Of a DNA stretch of 64,000 nt, positions 9,017 through 15,854 are shown one piece after another (position 1 is the first letter of the stretch; the number at the start of each line of letters is the position of its first letter). The stretch is from the NCBI GenBank assembly GCA_965249835.1, contig CBDFMY010000003.1, positions 1,798,001-1,862,000 on the forward strand, in the 5' to 3' direction. The position numbers and the translations under genes are program-made. The DNA comes from JAHRAW01 sp965249835 (GTDB lineage: Bacteria > Pseudomonadota > Gammaproteobacteria > Arenicellales > Poriferihabitantaceae). Under the pieces are notes generated by a model. The model had not been told where the DNA came from. It did no database searches and saw only the letters and a program-made list of their open reading frames with translations.

Positions 9017-9550
9017 ATGTTTGGGTTATTTGATAAGCCAGCCACGAAAATACGCAAGCAACTACCTCAAGAAATACTCCGTGAGTTTGATGAGTTGCGT
9101 GAGGCATTGGAAAGTTCTAGTGATGTTTCATATCTTACACCCGAAATTCGAGTTCATTACTCCGTAGGCTTCATTCTATCTGTATGGGTTAATAACTCAG
9201 TAGTAGCAGGGCACTTTCAATTATCCTATTCTGATTTACAAGATATAGTAAATAGGGGAGAATTTTGTCATAAAATGCTTGGCAATGGGTCTGGTACTGC
9301 CGAGAACTTACTAGAACGTTTAATTGAAAATGGAGTGGTTCCTAAGCAAAATAGTGACATCGGTAACCAACAAACGAAAATGGAAGAAATGGAAAAATTC
9401 GTAAGGTCTCAAGGAGATGCAGTGGGAGATAAACGTCTAGGAGAGGCAATGGCCGGAGCATTGAATGATATGACGGCATCATGTCCAAAGTGTGGTGGTC
9501 CAGTTTGGAATGAAGCGGGTAAATGTGGTCACTGTGGCGAAAAACTATAG
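9017..9550 (+). CDS. Cassette-borne protein with C-terminal zinc ribbon, function unknown
   Basis: 177 residues, unrecognised family. The N-terminal two thirds are acidic with no visible motif; a short linker (about 120-150) leads to a C-terminal treble-clef/zinc-ribbon-like pair of knuckles, CPKCGG and CGHCGE (C156, C159, C169, C172 approximately). AT-rich with codon use unlike the flanking housekeeping genes. It lies directly upstream of an attC site, so it is best read as the first gene cassette of the small cluster. No secretion signal. A nucleic-acid or protein-binding role is only a guess from the ribbon. Confidence 0.75.
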   Translation: MFGLFDKPATKIRKQLPQEILREFDELREALESSSDVSYLTPEIRVHYSVGFILSVWVNNSVVAGHFQLSYSDLQDIVNRGEFCHKMLGNGSGTAENLLERLIENGVVPKQNSDIGNQQTKMEEMEKFVRSQGDAVGDKRLGEAMAGALNDMTASCPKCGGPVWNEAGKCGHCGEKL

Positions 9551-9595
9551 AAATTATTAAAGATAAGGGGACACAAACATTAATTATTTAAAAAC

Positions 9596-9652
9596 ACCTA
9601 ACAATTCATTCCAGCCGACCGCTGACGCGTCGGCTGAATTCAAGCGTTAGGC
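9596..9652 (+). other. attC recombination site 1 (integron cassette)
   Basis: 57 bp bounded by ACCTAAC (9596-9602, consensus RYYYAAC) and GTTAGGC (9646-9652, consensus GTTRRRY), both perfect matches. The inner arms CAGCCGAC and GTCGGCTG (9612-9619 and 9629-9636) are reverse complements, and AATTCA/TGAATT extends the imperfect palindrome. Length and layout match the short '59-base element' attC of resistance-gene cassettes. Confidence 0.9.
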
Positions 9653-9686
9653 TATGGTGTACTAAGCATATGAACTGGAAAATTAT

Positions 9687-9947
9687 ATGAGTAAATATAC
9701 AAAGCTTTTAACTCAGATTCTTATAGGTCAATCCGATTCTGATATATCATTTTCTGATTTATGTCATACCCTTGATAAGATGGGTTTTATTATGAGAGTT
9801 CATGGTAGCCATCATATTTTTAGAAAAGAAGGGGTTACAGAAAAAATCAATTTACAAAAAGACGGTAGCAAAGCCAAGCCTTATCAGGTTGCACAAGTTC
9901 GTAATGTTATTCTCAAATATAAATTAGGAGGCAGTGAAAATGTATAA
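9687..9947 (+). CDS. hicA: HicA-family toxin (mRNA interferase)
   Basis: 86 residues of the HicA double-stranded-RNA-binding-like fold; HicA toxins cleave mRNA. The signature is GFIMRVHGSHHIFRKEG with the catalytic histidine in GSHHIF. The C-terminus (KAKPYQVAQVRNVILKY) also fits the family. It overlaps hicB by 8 bp, as in most HicAB modules, and the toxin-first order is standard. Low GC. The start ATG at 9687 lies about 35 bp after attC site 1, so hicAB forms the second cassette. Confidence 0.88.
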   Translation: MSKYTKLLTQILIGQSDSDISFSDLCHTLDKMGFIMRVHGSHHIFRKEGVTEKINLQKDGSKAKPYQVAQVRNVILKYKLGGSENV

Positions 9948-10152
9948 ATATGAAACCATTGTATATTGGAGTAATGAAGATGATGTTTTTATTGCAGAAG
10001 TGCCTGAGTTATCAGGCTGTATCGCCCATGGCAATTCTCAACAAGAAGCACTATTTAATGTCAACGAAGCAATAAAATTATGGATAGATACTGCTAATGA
10101 GTTTGGCGATTACATTCCCGAATCTAAAGGTCATAAATTAATGTTTGCCTAA
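9940..10152 (+). CDS. hicB: HicB-family antitoxin (short form)
   Basis: 70-residue partial RNase H-like HicB domain: YETIVYWSNEDDVFIAEVPELSGCIAHG followed by NEAIKLWIDTANEFG. It neutralises HicA. This short form lacks the C-terminal DNA-binding domain of longer HicB proteins, so autoregulation may work differently. ATG 9940 is preferred over GTG 9934 because AGGAGG at 9926-9931 is 8 bp from the ATG but only 2 bp from the GTG. The stop codon TAA lies inside the R'' box of attC site 2, a usual feature of compact cassettes. Confidence 0.86.
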   Translation: MYKYETIVYWSNEDDVFIAEVPELSGCIAHGNSQQEALFNVNEAIKLWIDTANEFGDYIPESKGHKLMFA

Positions 10153-10203
10153 CAAATCATTCCACCTGACCGCTTACGTGGCAGGTGAATTCAAGCGTTA
10201 TGT
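10147..10203 (+). other. attC recombination site 2 (integron cassette)
   Basis: 57 bp from GCCTAAC (10147-10153, perfect RYYYAAC) to GTTATGT (10197-10203; one mismatch to GTTRRRY, but GTTATG is common in Vibrio-type sites). Inner arms CACCTGAC and GCAGGTGAATTC are complementary around CGCTTACGTG. The layout and length equal site 1, and the outer parts (AAATCATTCCA, GAATTCAAGCGTTA) are nearly the same sequence, so both derive from the same attC family. Confidence 0.88.
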
Positions 10204-10266
10204 TTTGAAATCCTTTCTTGCATATGCGCACGTATTATCATACATTCAGGCAAGGAGATTACAAAA

Positions 10267-10509
10267 ATGACAATTCTTAACGCAACAGAAGCAAGAGCCA
10301 AACTGTATAATCTAATTGATGAAACATCAGAAACATACAAGCCTATCGTAATTACAGGAAAGAGGCATAATGCTGTTTTAGTTTCTGAAGAAGATTGGAA
10401 CTCCATATCAGAAACACTCCATTTATTGTCAATGCCTGGGATGCGTGAATCTATTCTGGCCGGAATGAAAGAACCAGTTTCGGAATGTCATATGGAGTTG
10501 GATTGGTGA
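10267..10509 (+). CDS. yefM: YefM/Phd-family antitoxin
   Basis: 80 residues. Phd/YefM antitoxins bind the operator with a dimeric N-terminal domain and wrap the toxin with a flexible C-terminus. Visible: ATEARAKLYNLIDE at the N-terminus, then PIVITGKRHNAVLVSEEDW, the conserved beta-hairpin of the family. AGGAGA upstream (10253-10258) supports the ATG at 10267. It overlaps the toxin gene by 4 bp (GTGA). It is the third cassette of the cluster. Confidence 0.88.
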   Translation: MTILNATEARAKLYNLIDETSETYKPIVITGKRHNAVLVSEEDWNSISETLHLLSMPGMRESILAGMKEPVSECHMELDW

Positions 10510-10760
10510 CTTGGCAAATTGTTTATACCAAACAAGCACAGAAAGATGCCAGGAGGATAGCAGAAGCCGGACTAAAGAAAAAAACACAGAAATTACTTGA
10601 TATTATAAGAATAAATACATTTCAAAGTCATCCGCCACATGAAAAGCTTGTTGGTGATCTTGTTGGGGCATATTCTCGTCGAATCAATATTCAACATCGA
10701 TTGGTGTATCAAGTGTTTAAGGATGAAAAGGTTCTTCAGTTATGGACACATTATGAATAA
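10506..10760 (+). CDS. yoeB: YoeB-family toxin (ribosome-dependent mRNA interferase)
   Basis: 84 residues, the same length as E. coli YoeB, of the RelE superfamily. Features: PPHEKLVGDLVGAYSRRINIQHRLVYQV with the conserved SRRI..HRLVY core and the C-terminal HY pair in LWTHYE, catalytic in YoeB. The start is GTG at 10506, overlapping the yefM stop as GTGA; a longer frame from 10485 has no start support. Behind it a degenerate TGCCTAGCAACAAAAATTC (10774-10792) looks like the 5' half of a third attC interrupted by an R1 repeat. Confidence 0.87.
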   Translation: MTWQIVYTKQAQKDARRIAEAGLKKKTQKLLDIIRINTFQSHPPHEKLVGDLVGAYSRRINIQHRLVYQVFKDEKVLQLWTHYE

Positions 10761-10789
10761 AACATCTTGGCTTGCCTAGCAACAAAAAT

Positions 10790-10860
10790 TCGGCGCACAA
10801 CGAATGATAGGTAACAGTGAACTGAAAGGACAAAGGCACATTGAGAATAAGACGAATACT
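10790..10860. repeat. R1 repeat fragment after the cassette cluster
   Basis: CGGCGCACAACGAATGATAGGTAACAG and ACAAAGGCACATTGAGAATAAGA match the inner blocks of R1 seen at 15.7, 33.0 and 41.1 kb. It separates yoeB from the leftward operon that ends at 10886. Confidence 0.7.
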
Positions 10861-10885
10861 AATTCTTTCGTTGTCGCGCCCGCAC

Positions 10886-11347
10886 TTAAAATATCCCGGA
10901 CTCTAAACCGGCCGCCATGATTGTTCCCAATTCCTCGCAAGGTGGCAAAAAATCATCGTTGTATTCGCCCTTGAGCACCAGCGTCGGTTGCACCAGTTTC
11001 CATTTCAATCCGCTCAGGATGCGCTCCACGCTGGTTTTAGCCCCCGTGCCATCCAGCCCGCCCTTGACATACACCGCCGCCGGCAACCCTTCGGTTTTTT
11101 CCAGGCAGGGATAGTAAATTCGTTCCAGGAAATCTTTAATCAAGCCGCTCATGTAGCCGAAGTTTTCGGTGGTGCCGAGTATTAATCCGTTTGCCCACAG
11201 CACTTCTTTGGCACTCGCTTGCAGTGGTTCATAAACTCGCGTCTCCACGCCGGCGATGTCTTGGTGACAGGCACCGGCATAAACCGCTTGCTGCAGTTTG
11301 CGCGTGTTTTCCGATGGGCAGTTGGCGACGATCAGCAGGTTTGGCAT
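10886..11347 (-). CDS. Flavodoxin-fold NAD(P)H/FMN oxidoreductase-like protein
   Basis: 153-residue flavodoxin-like protein. The N-terminus NLLIVANCPSENTRKLQQAV fits the phosphate-binding loop after strand 1; GLILGTTENFGYMSGLIKDFLERIYYP is the typical second FMN-contact segment; the C-terminus has VLKGEYNDD. Probably binds FMN in the cytoplasm. The start ATG at 11347 (MPNLLIV) is chosen over a longer frame because GAGG lies 6 bp upstream and the domain begins there. It is the last gene of the ferric-reductase/Rieske operon, so it may supply or accept electrons for the membrane protein. Its exact partner is not deducible. Confidence 0.75.
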   Translation of the reverse strand: MPNLLIVANCPSENTRKLQQAVYAGACHQDIAGVETRVYEPLQASAKEVLWANGLILGTTENFGYMSGLIKDFLERIYYPCLEKTEGLPAAVYVKGGLDGTGAKTSVERILSGLKWKLVQPTLVLKGEYNDDFLPPCEELGTIMAAGLESGIF

Positions 11348-11387
11348 GGCTGCCTCAATAGAAGGGGAAGACGCGAGCGACCACCAA

Positions 11388-12200
11388 CTACTTGCGCCGG
11401 AGTCCGTCGTCGTGCATGGCGATGAATAACAAATCGCCTTGTTGTTGCAACTGCCCGCTGATTTGCACTGTCTCGGCGACATGGCGTGCCAGCAACGTTG
11501 ATGCGCTCGAGCCGTCGGCGCGGGCAATTAAATACCCGAACTTTTGTTGGCGGGCATCTTTAGCCACCAGCATCGGCGGAATGCCACCGCGCAAACAAAC
11601 TTCGGCGCATGCTTTGTGAATGGGACCGGCGCCGGGTTTCATTACGCCGAGGTAGCATTTGCTGTCGGCAATTTCGCCGCTGATGACTACTTCTTCCAAC
11701 GCTTTAATTTTCAGCAACGGAATAATCTCATCGGCATTGATGCCGGTTGCCGGGCGAAGTGCGTGTGCGCCGCTCACTTCCAGCATGCGCCAATTGCCGC
11801 GCCGAATTTCAAAGCCGTCCACCGCCACCGCCTGGTCGGCAAAAGTCGCCGAGAATGAATGCGCGGAATGTTTGCCCTGAGCGACCAGCAACACCGATTC
11901 CACCTTGCCCGGGTTGTCCGCATGCAACCGATGCAGCACGGGGTAGGGGGTCAGGGTCAAAACGCCTTCCAGCGTGGTAACGGCGGCGGTGTTCCAGGTC
12001 GCCGGGCCGGTGGATTTTTGCTGGGATGCCAGCCAATACCCGGCAAAGGCACTGGCGGCAATCAGCAACACCGCCAACGGCAAGTAAAACTTTTTCAACG
12101 CGCTCGGCATCGGCAGATAGCCGACAAAAAACGGCGGCGAATTTTGTGTGACTGGCTGCTCGGCCGGGTCAACTTTTTTATCGGTGTCGTTATCAGTCAT
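11388..12200 (-). CDS. Single-pass membrane protein with conserved SKCYLGVMKPG motif, unknown function
   Basis: 270 residues. An N-terminal cytoplasmic tail is followed by one transmembrane segment (about residues 39-58, FYLPLAVLLIAASAFAGYWL) and a periplasmic domain of about 200 residues. The domain has a cysteine-rich segment, ADSKCYLGVMKPG then KACAEVCLRGGIPP, with three cysteines and a histidine that could bind a metal or form a disulfide. No known catalytic motif recognised. ATG 12200 is preferred over TTG 12206 by the spacing to GGAG. It is 12 bp after the ferric-reductase/Rieske gene, so it is almost surely co-transcribed and may work with it at the membrane. Confidence 0.7.
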   Translation of the reverse strand: MTDNDTDKKVDPAEQPVTQNSPPFFVGYLPMPSALKKFYLPLAVLLIAASAFAGYWLASQQKSTGPATWNTAAVTTLEGVLTLTPYPVLHRLHADNPGKVESVLLVAQGKHSAHSFSATFADQAVAVDGFEIRRGNWRMLEVSGAHALRPATGINADEIIPLLKIKALEEVVISGEIADSKCYLGVMKPGAGPIHKACAEVCLRGGIPPMLVAKDARQQKFGYLIARADGSSASTLLARHVAETVQISGQLQQQGDLLFIAMHDDGLRRK

Positions 12201-12212
12201 TGTCAACTCCGG

Positions 12213-13262
12213 TTAATGAGTGTTGATGACAGTAATGGCGCGGGGACTTCCGGCCGGCAGGGGAGAGGGGTTGAGCAAAACCCGCTCGCCCTCCAACGCA
12301 AGGCGATAGGTTTTAATTTTCTCGGTGAACGGCGGCGGCGAACAGCCGTCTTCGGGTTGGTATTGATAGCCGTGCCACGGGCAAGTAATCAAGCCGTCCA
12401 CCACGCAACCTTCGCCCAGCGGCCCGTTCTGATGCTGGCAAACATTAGAGACCGCGGCCAGTTTGGTTTCATCATAACGAAACACGGCGATGCGTTCGTG
12501 GTCGTTGATCGACACGGTGAGGGCGCGATTGTTGGGGATGTCCTTCCAGTTGCCGACCATGACCCACTCGGTTTCAGTGTTGAATTGCCGATCCACATTC
12601 GAGCGCGTCAACGCCGTACTAATGTGTAGCCCGCCCACCAGCAGCACGCTTGCCGCCACCATCCACGGCAGCAATCCGGTGTTGTCCTGTTGCAGCGCAC
12701 CGAAAATAATGTGGACGACGATCAAGCCGTAGCCGAGATACACCAGCATGTGAATCGCTTTCCATAACGGCGCGCCGAGGTTTGCGTTCCAGTAATCGTG
12801 GCTGGTGGATGCCAACAAAAATAAAATGAGTAGAGCGATGGCACCGAAAACCTGAAAGGGAAAATCGCCGAGGGACTGGTAGTCGCCGCCGGAGGTGAAC
12901 AGGGAAACGATCGGATTGAGCACACCGAAACTGTGATACCAATAGACCGCCACGGCGGCGTGCAATAACGCAATGACAAACAGCGATACACCGAGATGGC
13001 GGCGGTTGTATAACAGCGGCAGGAAACGGCGGTCAATACGCGTCAGCGGGCCAATGCTTAACAGCAAAGTCAGTAGCAAAAACCCGCAGGTGGAAAACGC
13101 GCGCATCAGCAGGATTGGTGTGGAGATGGCTTCGGCGTCGTGGTGGAGGGCGTTGCTGATGCCGAGAAACAAAGCGACATAAACCGCGATGCCGACCCAC
13201 ACGCACAGGTCGTAAATTTGCTTGCGCCGATTCCATTTCACCGGCTGGTAGCCGTGGCTCAT
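12213..13262 (-). CDS. Ferric-reductase-like membrane domain fused to a Rieske [2Fe-2S] domain
   Basis: 349 residues. About six transmembrane segments (residues 15-230) form a ferric-reductase-like heme-binding domain, with histidines in RRHLGVSLFVIALLHAA and in AIHMLVYLGYGLIVVHII positioned like heme ligands. A C-terminal Rieske domain (about 235-335) has CQHQNGPLGEGC and CPWHGYQY, i.e. C-x-H and C-x2-H cluster ligands. The fusion suggests electron transfer between a soluble donor and membrane heme, or to a periplasmic acceptor. It overlaps the upstream 59-residue gene by 4 bp. The substrate is unknown; FRD domains also occur in MsrQ and NADPH oxidases, but no FAD/NAD domain is fused here. 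Confidence 0.85.
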   Translation of the reverse strand: MSHGYQPVKWNRRKQIYDLCVWVGIAVYVALFLGISNALHHDAEAISTPILLMRAFSTCGFLLLTLLLSIGPLTRIDRRFLPLLYNRRHLGVSLFVIALLHAAVAVYWYHSFGVLNPIVSLFTSGGDYQSLGDFPFQVFGAIALLILFLLASTSHDYWNANLGAPLWKAIHMLVYLGYGLIVVHIIFGALQQDNTGLLPWMVAASVLLVGGLHISTALTRSNVDRQFNTETEWVMVGNWKDIPNNRALTVSINDHERIAVFRYDETKLAAVSNVCQHQNGPLGEGCVVDGLITCPWHGYQYQPEDGCSPPPFTEKIKTYRLALEGERVLLNPSPLPAGSPRAITVINTH

Positions 13263-13438
13263 GGCAGGGCTCCTTTGCCGGAACTGTTATCCGATACCAT
13301 GCCGGGCAATTCCGCGATGTGCGCATTGATGGGCGAGTAATCGGTGTGCGGGCGACTGAATGCGAAAATCAACCCCAGCAACAACGGTGCTAACAGCAAC
13401 CAGATGATGCGATGAATTTTGCGGTGTTGGCGAATCAT
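13259..13438 (-). CDS. Small membrane protein of the ferric-reductase/Rieske operon
   Basis: 59 residues: a basic N-terminus (MIRQHRKIHR), one transmembrane helix (about 11-26, IIWLLLAPLLLGLIFAF) and a short polar tail. No recognised family. Its ATG overlaps the stop of the gene upstream by one base (TGATG), and its own stop overlaps the next start (ATGA), so it is translated as part of the coupled series. Most likely a small subunit of a membrane complex with the Rieske fusion, inferred only from context. Confidence 0.6.
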   Translation of the reverse strand: MIRQHRKIHRIIWLLLAPLLLGLIFAFSRPHTDYSPINAHIAELPGMVSDNSSGKGALP

Positions 13439-13698
13439 CAGCCGGGGCTCCGTTGCCGGTTGGCTTGCCATTTGCGCGCCAGCAATGGCCATAGCGCGAT
13501 GGCTGCCGGTATCCATATCAGCCGAGTCGCAATCGATGCGCCGCGGGCTTCCGGCGCAATGACCGCGTAGCCGCGCAAAAAGAACGCTACGCCGAAGGCG
13601 CAACCGATCAGCAGATAATAGGCAACGATGGTCAAAACGAACACGAGAGGTAATTTCCTAAGTTCAAGAGGGTGTATTGTATACAATCGGATTGGCAT
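13438..13698 (-). CDS. Small two-helix membrane protein heading the ferric-reductase/Rieske operon
   Basis: 86 residues from ATG 13698 with two predicted transmembrane helices, VFVLTIVAYYLLIGCAFGVAFFL and LIWIPAAIALWPLLA, and a basic C-terminus. No family recognised. A longer frame begins at 13770 but runs through an R2 repeat, so the start nearer to the membrane segments is preferred; AAAAGG lies about 8 bp upstream, itself provided by the R2 edge. First gene of five packed with overlaps of 1-4 bp or gaps under 45 bp. Confidence 0.6.
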   Translation of the reverse strand: MPIRLYTIHPLELRKLPLVFVLTIVAYYLLIGCAFGVAFFLRGYAVIAPEARGASIATRLIWIPAAIALWPLLARKWQANRQRSPG

Positions 13699-13833
13699 TA
13701 CGCTTGCCTTTTCGTCGCCATGGTTTATTACGCTGTATAGTGTTGTGGTGCGCCGCTCAATCGGTATCATTTATGCGCTCCCTCATTCGCAGCTTCCACG
13801 CCTTGCCTGACAACGAAAATGCGACGCGCAATG
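13699..13833 (-). repeat. R2 repeat copy upstream of the Rieske operon
   Basis: Inverted relative to the copies at 41.7 and 44.6 kb: TACGCTTGCCTTTTCGTCGCC at one edge and GCCTTGCCTGACAACGAAAA with GCGACGCGCA at the other. The middle is diverged. It covers the likely 5' leader of the leftward operon. Confidence 0.65.
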
Positions 13834-13876
13834 GTGAATTTGGGGCGAATTGGATAATCGCCGGAATGGAATGGAT

Positions 13877-13882
13877 TATAAT
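13877..13882 (+). promoter_or_regulatory. -10-like TATAAT before the thioesterase gene
   Basis: TATAAT at 13877-13882, 23 bp before the first candidate start at 13905. No good -35 at 16-18 bp; TTGGAT is 21 bp away. If used, the leader would be very short. Confidence 0.3.
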
Positions 13883-13904
13883 CGACCAGCCAATCACAAA
13901 TCGC

Positions 13905-14351
13905 ATGAACACTAACCCAACCAATACCAACCAAGACCGAATGACCGTTGCGGAATTTAACCGCATCGCCGATGAACGCCTTCCATTCGCCGCGCTGTTC
14001 GGTCTTCAACTCGAATCGCTTTCCCGCGAGCGGGCGGTGATGCGTTCGTTGTATCGCGATGAGTTTTTGCGCCCGGGGGGTAGCGTGGCCGGACCCATTA
14101 TGACCGGATTGGCAGACGCGGCTTTTTACGCCGTGATTCTGGCAAACCTCGGGCCAGTGGAATTGGCGGTGACCACCAATCTGTCGATTAATTTTTTACG
14201 CAAGCCGCCACCGGGAGACATCATAGCCACCGCCGGTTTGCTGAAACTGGGCAAACGTCTGGTGGTATGCGAAGCCAGTTTGCATAGCGAATCGTTGGGC
14301 GAGGGGAAACCGGTTGCTCATGCTACTGGTACTTATTCGATTCCGGTGTGA
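13905..14351 (+). CDS. PaaI-family hotdog thioesterase
   Basis: 148-residue hotdog-fold acyl-CoA thioesterase of the PaaI/YigI type. Visible: RPGGSVAGPIMTGLADAAFYAVIL, matching the helix region with the catalytic acidic residue, then LAVTTNLSINFLRKPPPGDI, the conserved strand with NLSINFLR. The acyl substrate is unknown. A second ATG at 13941 (MTVAEFNRIADERLPF) may be the real start; neither has a clear ribosome binding site. Stands alone between the divergent Rieske operon and the convergent AAA gene array. Confidence 0.82.
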   Translation: MNTNPTNTNQDRMTVAEFNRIADERLPFAALFGLQLESLSRERAVMRSLYRDEFLRPGGSVAGPIMTGLADAAFYAVILANLGPVELAVTTNLSINFLRKPPPGDIIATAGLLKLGKRLVVCEASLHSESLGEGKPVAHATGTYSIPV

Positions 14352-14375
14352 ACGTTGCCGGCGGCTTCGCCGCAA

Positions 14376-14400
14376 ATGAGTCACGCGTAGCGTGACTCAT
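14376..14400. repeat. Perfect palindrome overlapping the AAA-gene stop codon
   Basis: 11-bp arms, ATGAGTCACGC and GCGTGACTCAT, with a GTA loop. It spans the stop region of the first AAA ATPase copy and lies 25 bp after the thioesterase stop, so it could terminate both converging transcripts. The same hairpin, with shorter arms, sits at the ends of the other two copies (15838-15854 and about 17296-17312). Confidence 0.7.
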
Positions 14401-15629
14401 TCTGCTGCCGGCGATGCTTTTTGCACATGCTCGCGTTGCCGGTCCAAGACATATTTCATCAAACTCGGAATGCCCGCCTCATATAATATTGAATCTGGTG
14501 GATTCCAAATAAACTCATGGCGAATAAGCGTTTGCAGATGTTCATTAACTGACTGTGTAGTATGTGAATCGACAGGTGAATTATCTGCAATAATCTCTTT
14601 GAGATAATCCCTTGTGGTTGTTTCCGTGTCTTGGAATAGTGCCGCAATAGCAACAGCCGCCGGCAGCAGTCCAAGTTCGTCTAATGTTGCTCTGCGTTGT
14701 TCATAAAAGTTTAACCGGCGGTTCTCAATCTTTGTTTCTACTTCGGTAATTTCTTCAGAAGTCAGTTTTTGCAGATCTTTTTCCTTTGCCACATCCCAAA
14801 GGGCCTCGCCCCAGAGTTGAATGAAATAAGGATAATGCTGGCTGTCTTCCACTACATGTTCCAAAGCATCGGCGTCTACTGTTATGCCGTCTTCCTGCAA
14901 CGGCTTTACAATAGCATCCGCAGTAGCCTGCGCATCTAATCGTGCAATGCCCATTTTCTTGGAACGTTCAACAAAACTAGCCCCCACTGTCGTCAAGAAA
15001 TGTGATAAACCGGGAGTGCCCGCGAGAACCAGCAAAAAAGGTGCTTCCTCTCGTATCTCTTGACTCAGGTTTAGCAAACTACGACACAGACCCGGTTCCA
15101 TGGTATGTGCTTCATCCACCAGAGCCACCAAGGGATTTTTTTTGCATTGAGAAATCAAAGCGTTTAATAAAACGCCATCAGTAGGCTCTTTTTCCTTCCA
15201 TGTCTTAGCAATAAACGCCTCAGCCGAAACTATATCAGCAGCAGACGCCCCGGCCTTAACACCTGCTGTTGTTTCGCCGCCCAATACCTTTTCTGCCAAA
15301 GTTTCCTCAGACAATAAAAACGTCCACATTTTTGCTGGCGTTGCTAATTTATTAGCGGTGGTCGAACATGTGCATACCTGATTGCTTTTCATATGAAAAA
15401 TTCGTGGTTTTTTATATCCCCTAATTTCATCTTTTAACCAATGCAATAGCACGGTTTTGCCCATGCCCCGGGGTCCATACATAACCATGTTGGCAGCAGG
15501 TGGTCGTCCGGCAGATATTTCTGCCAATATTTTTCTAAGCCGACCCTGCTCGCTTTCCCGTCCGGCCAGATAAGGCGGGCGTTGCCCATCACCTGGCCTA
15601 AACGGATTCAAACCTTCAATCTGTGTCAT
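14397..15629 (-). CDS. AAA ATPase, tandem copy 1
   Basis: 410 residues, P-loop ATPase of the AAA_16/ORC-like kind. Walker A GPRGMGKT (residues 52-59) follows a YLAGRESEQ sensor-like N-terminus; Walker B ALVDEAHT is near 170; an arginine-containing segment (GIARLDAQATADAIVKPL) and a C-terminal winged-helix-like region (SVNEHLQTLIRHEFIWNP) follow. Such proteins are often DNA- or partner-remodelling ATPases, but no specific function is recognisable. ATG 15629 is chosen because GAGG lies 8 bp upstream. It forms a tandem array with two paralogs whose 3' ends are exactly 1458 bp apart. No transposase-like partner is adjacent. Confidence 0.82.
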   Translation of the reverse strand: MTQIEGLNPFRPGDGQRPPYLAGRESEQGRLRKILAEISAGRPPAANMVMYGPRGMGKTVLLHWLKDEIRGYKKPRIFHMKSNQVCTCSTTANKLATPAKMWTFLLSEETLAEKVLGGETTAGVKAGASAADIVSAEAFIAKTWKEKEPTDGVLLNALISQCKKNPLVALVDEAHTMEPGLCRSLLNLSQEIREEAPFLLVLAGTPGLSHFLTTVGASFVERSKKMGIARLDAQATADAIVKPLQEDGITVDADALEHVVEDSQHYPYFIQLWGEALWDVAKEKDLQKLTSEEITEVETKIENRRLNFYEQRRATLDELGLLPAAVAIAALFQDTETTTRDYLKEIIADNSPVDSHTTQSVNEHLQTLIRHEFIWNPPDSILYEAGIPSLMKYVLDRQREHVQKASPAAE

Positions 15630-15854
15630 AACCAACGCCTCATTCGTAATACTCAGTCAGAACAACCAACTAACGTCTTGCAGTGTATACTCTTTTTTAT
15701 GGAATTTCGGCGATTTTTCCCGCCTACCGGCGAGGATGACGAATGATAGGTAACAGTGAATCGAGAAGACAAAAGCGCGTTGAGATGCCAAGGTACATTG
15801 AGAATAAAAAGTCCGGCGGAGTTGGACTATTAATGTCGTCACGCGTAGCGTGAC
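15630..15854. repeat. Spacer of the AAA array, with R1 core
   Basis: Contains the copy 1 promoter region (TGTATACTC near 15682) and an R1 core running from CCGCCTACCGGCGAGG through GATAGGTAACAGTGAATCGAG to AGTCCGGCGGAGTTGGACT, then the GTCACGC-GTA-GCGTGAC hairpin. It is nearly identical base for base to the spacer at 17088-17312, so the repeat was copied together with the gene. Confidence 0.85.
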
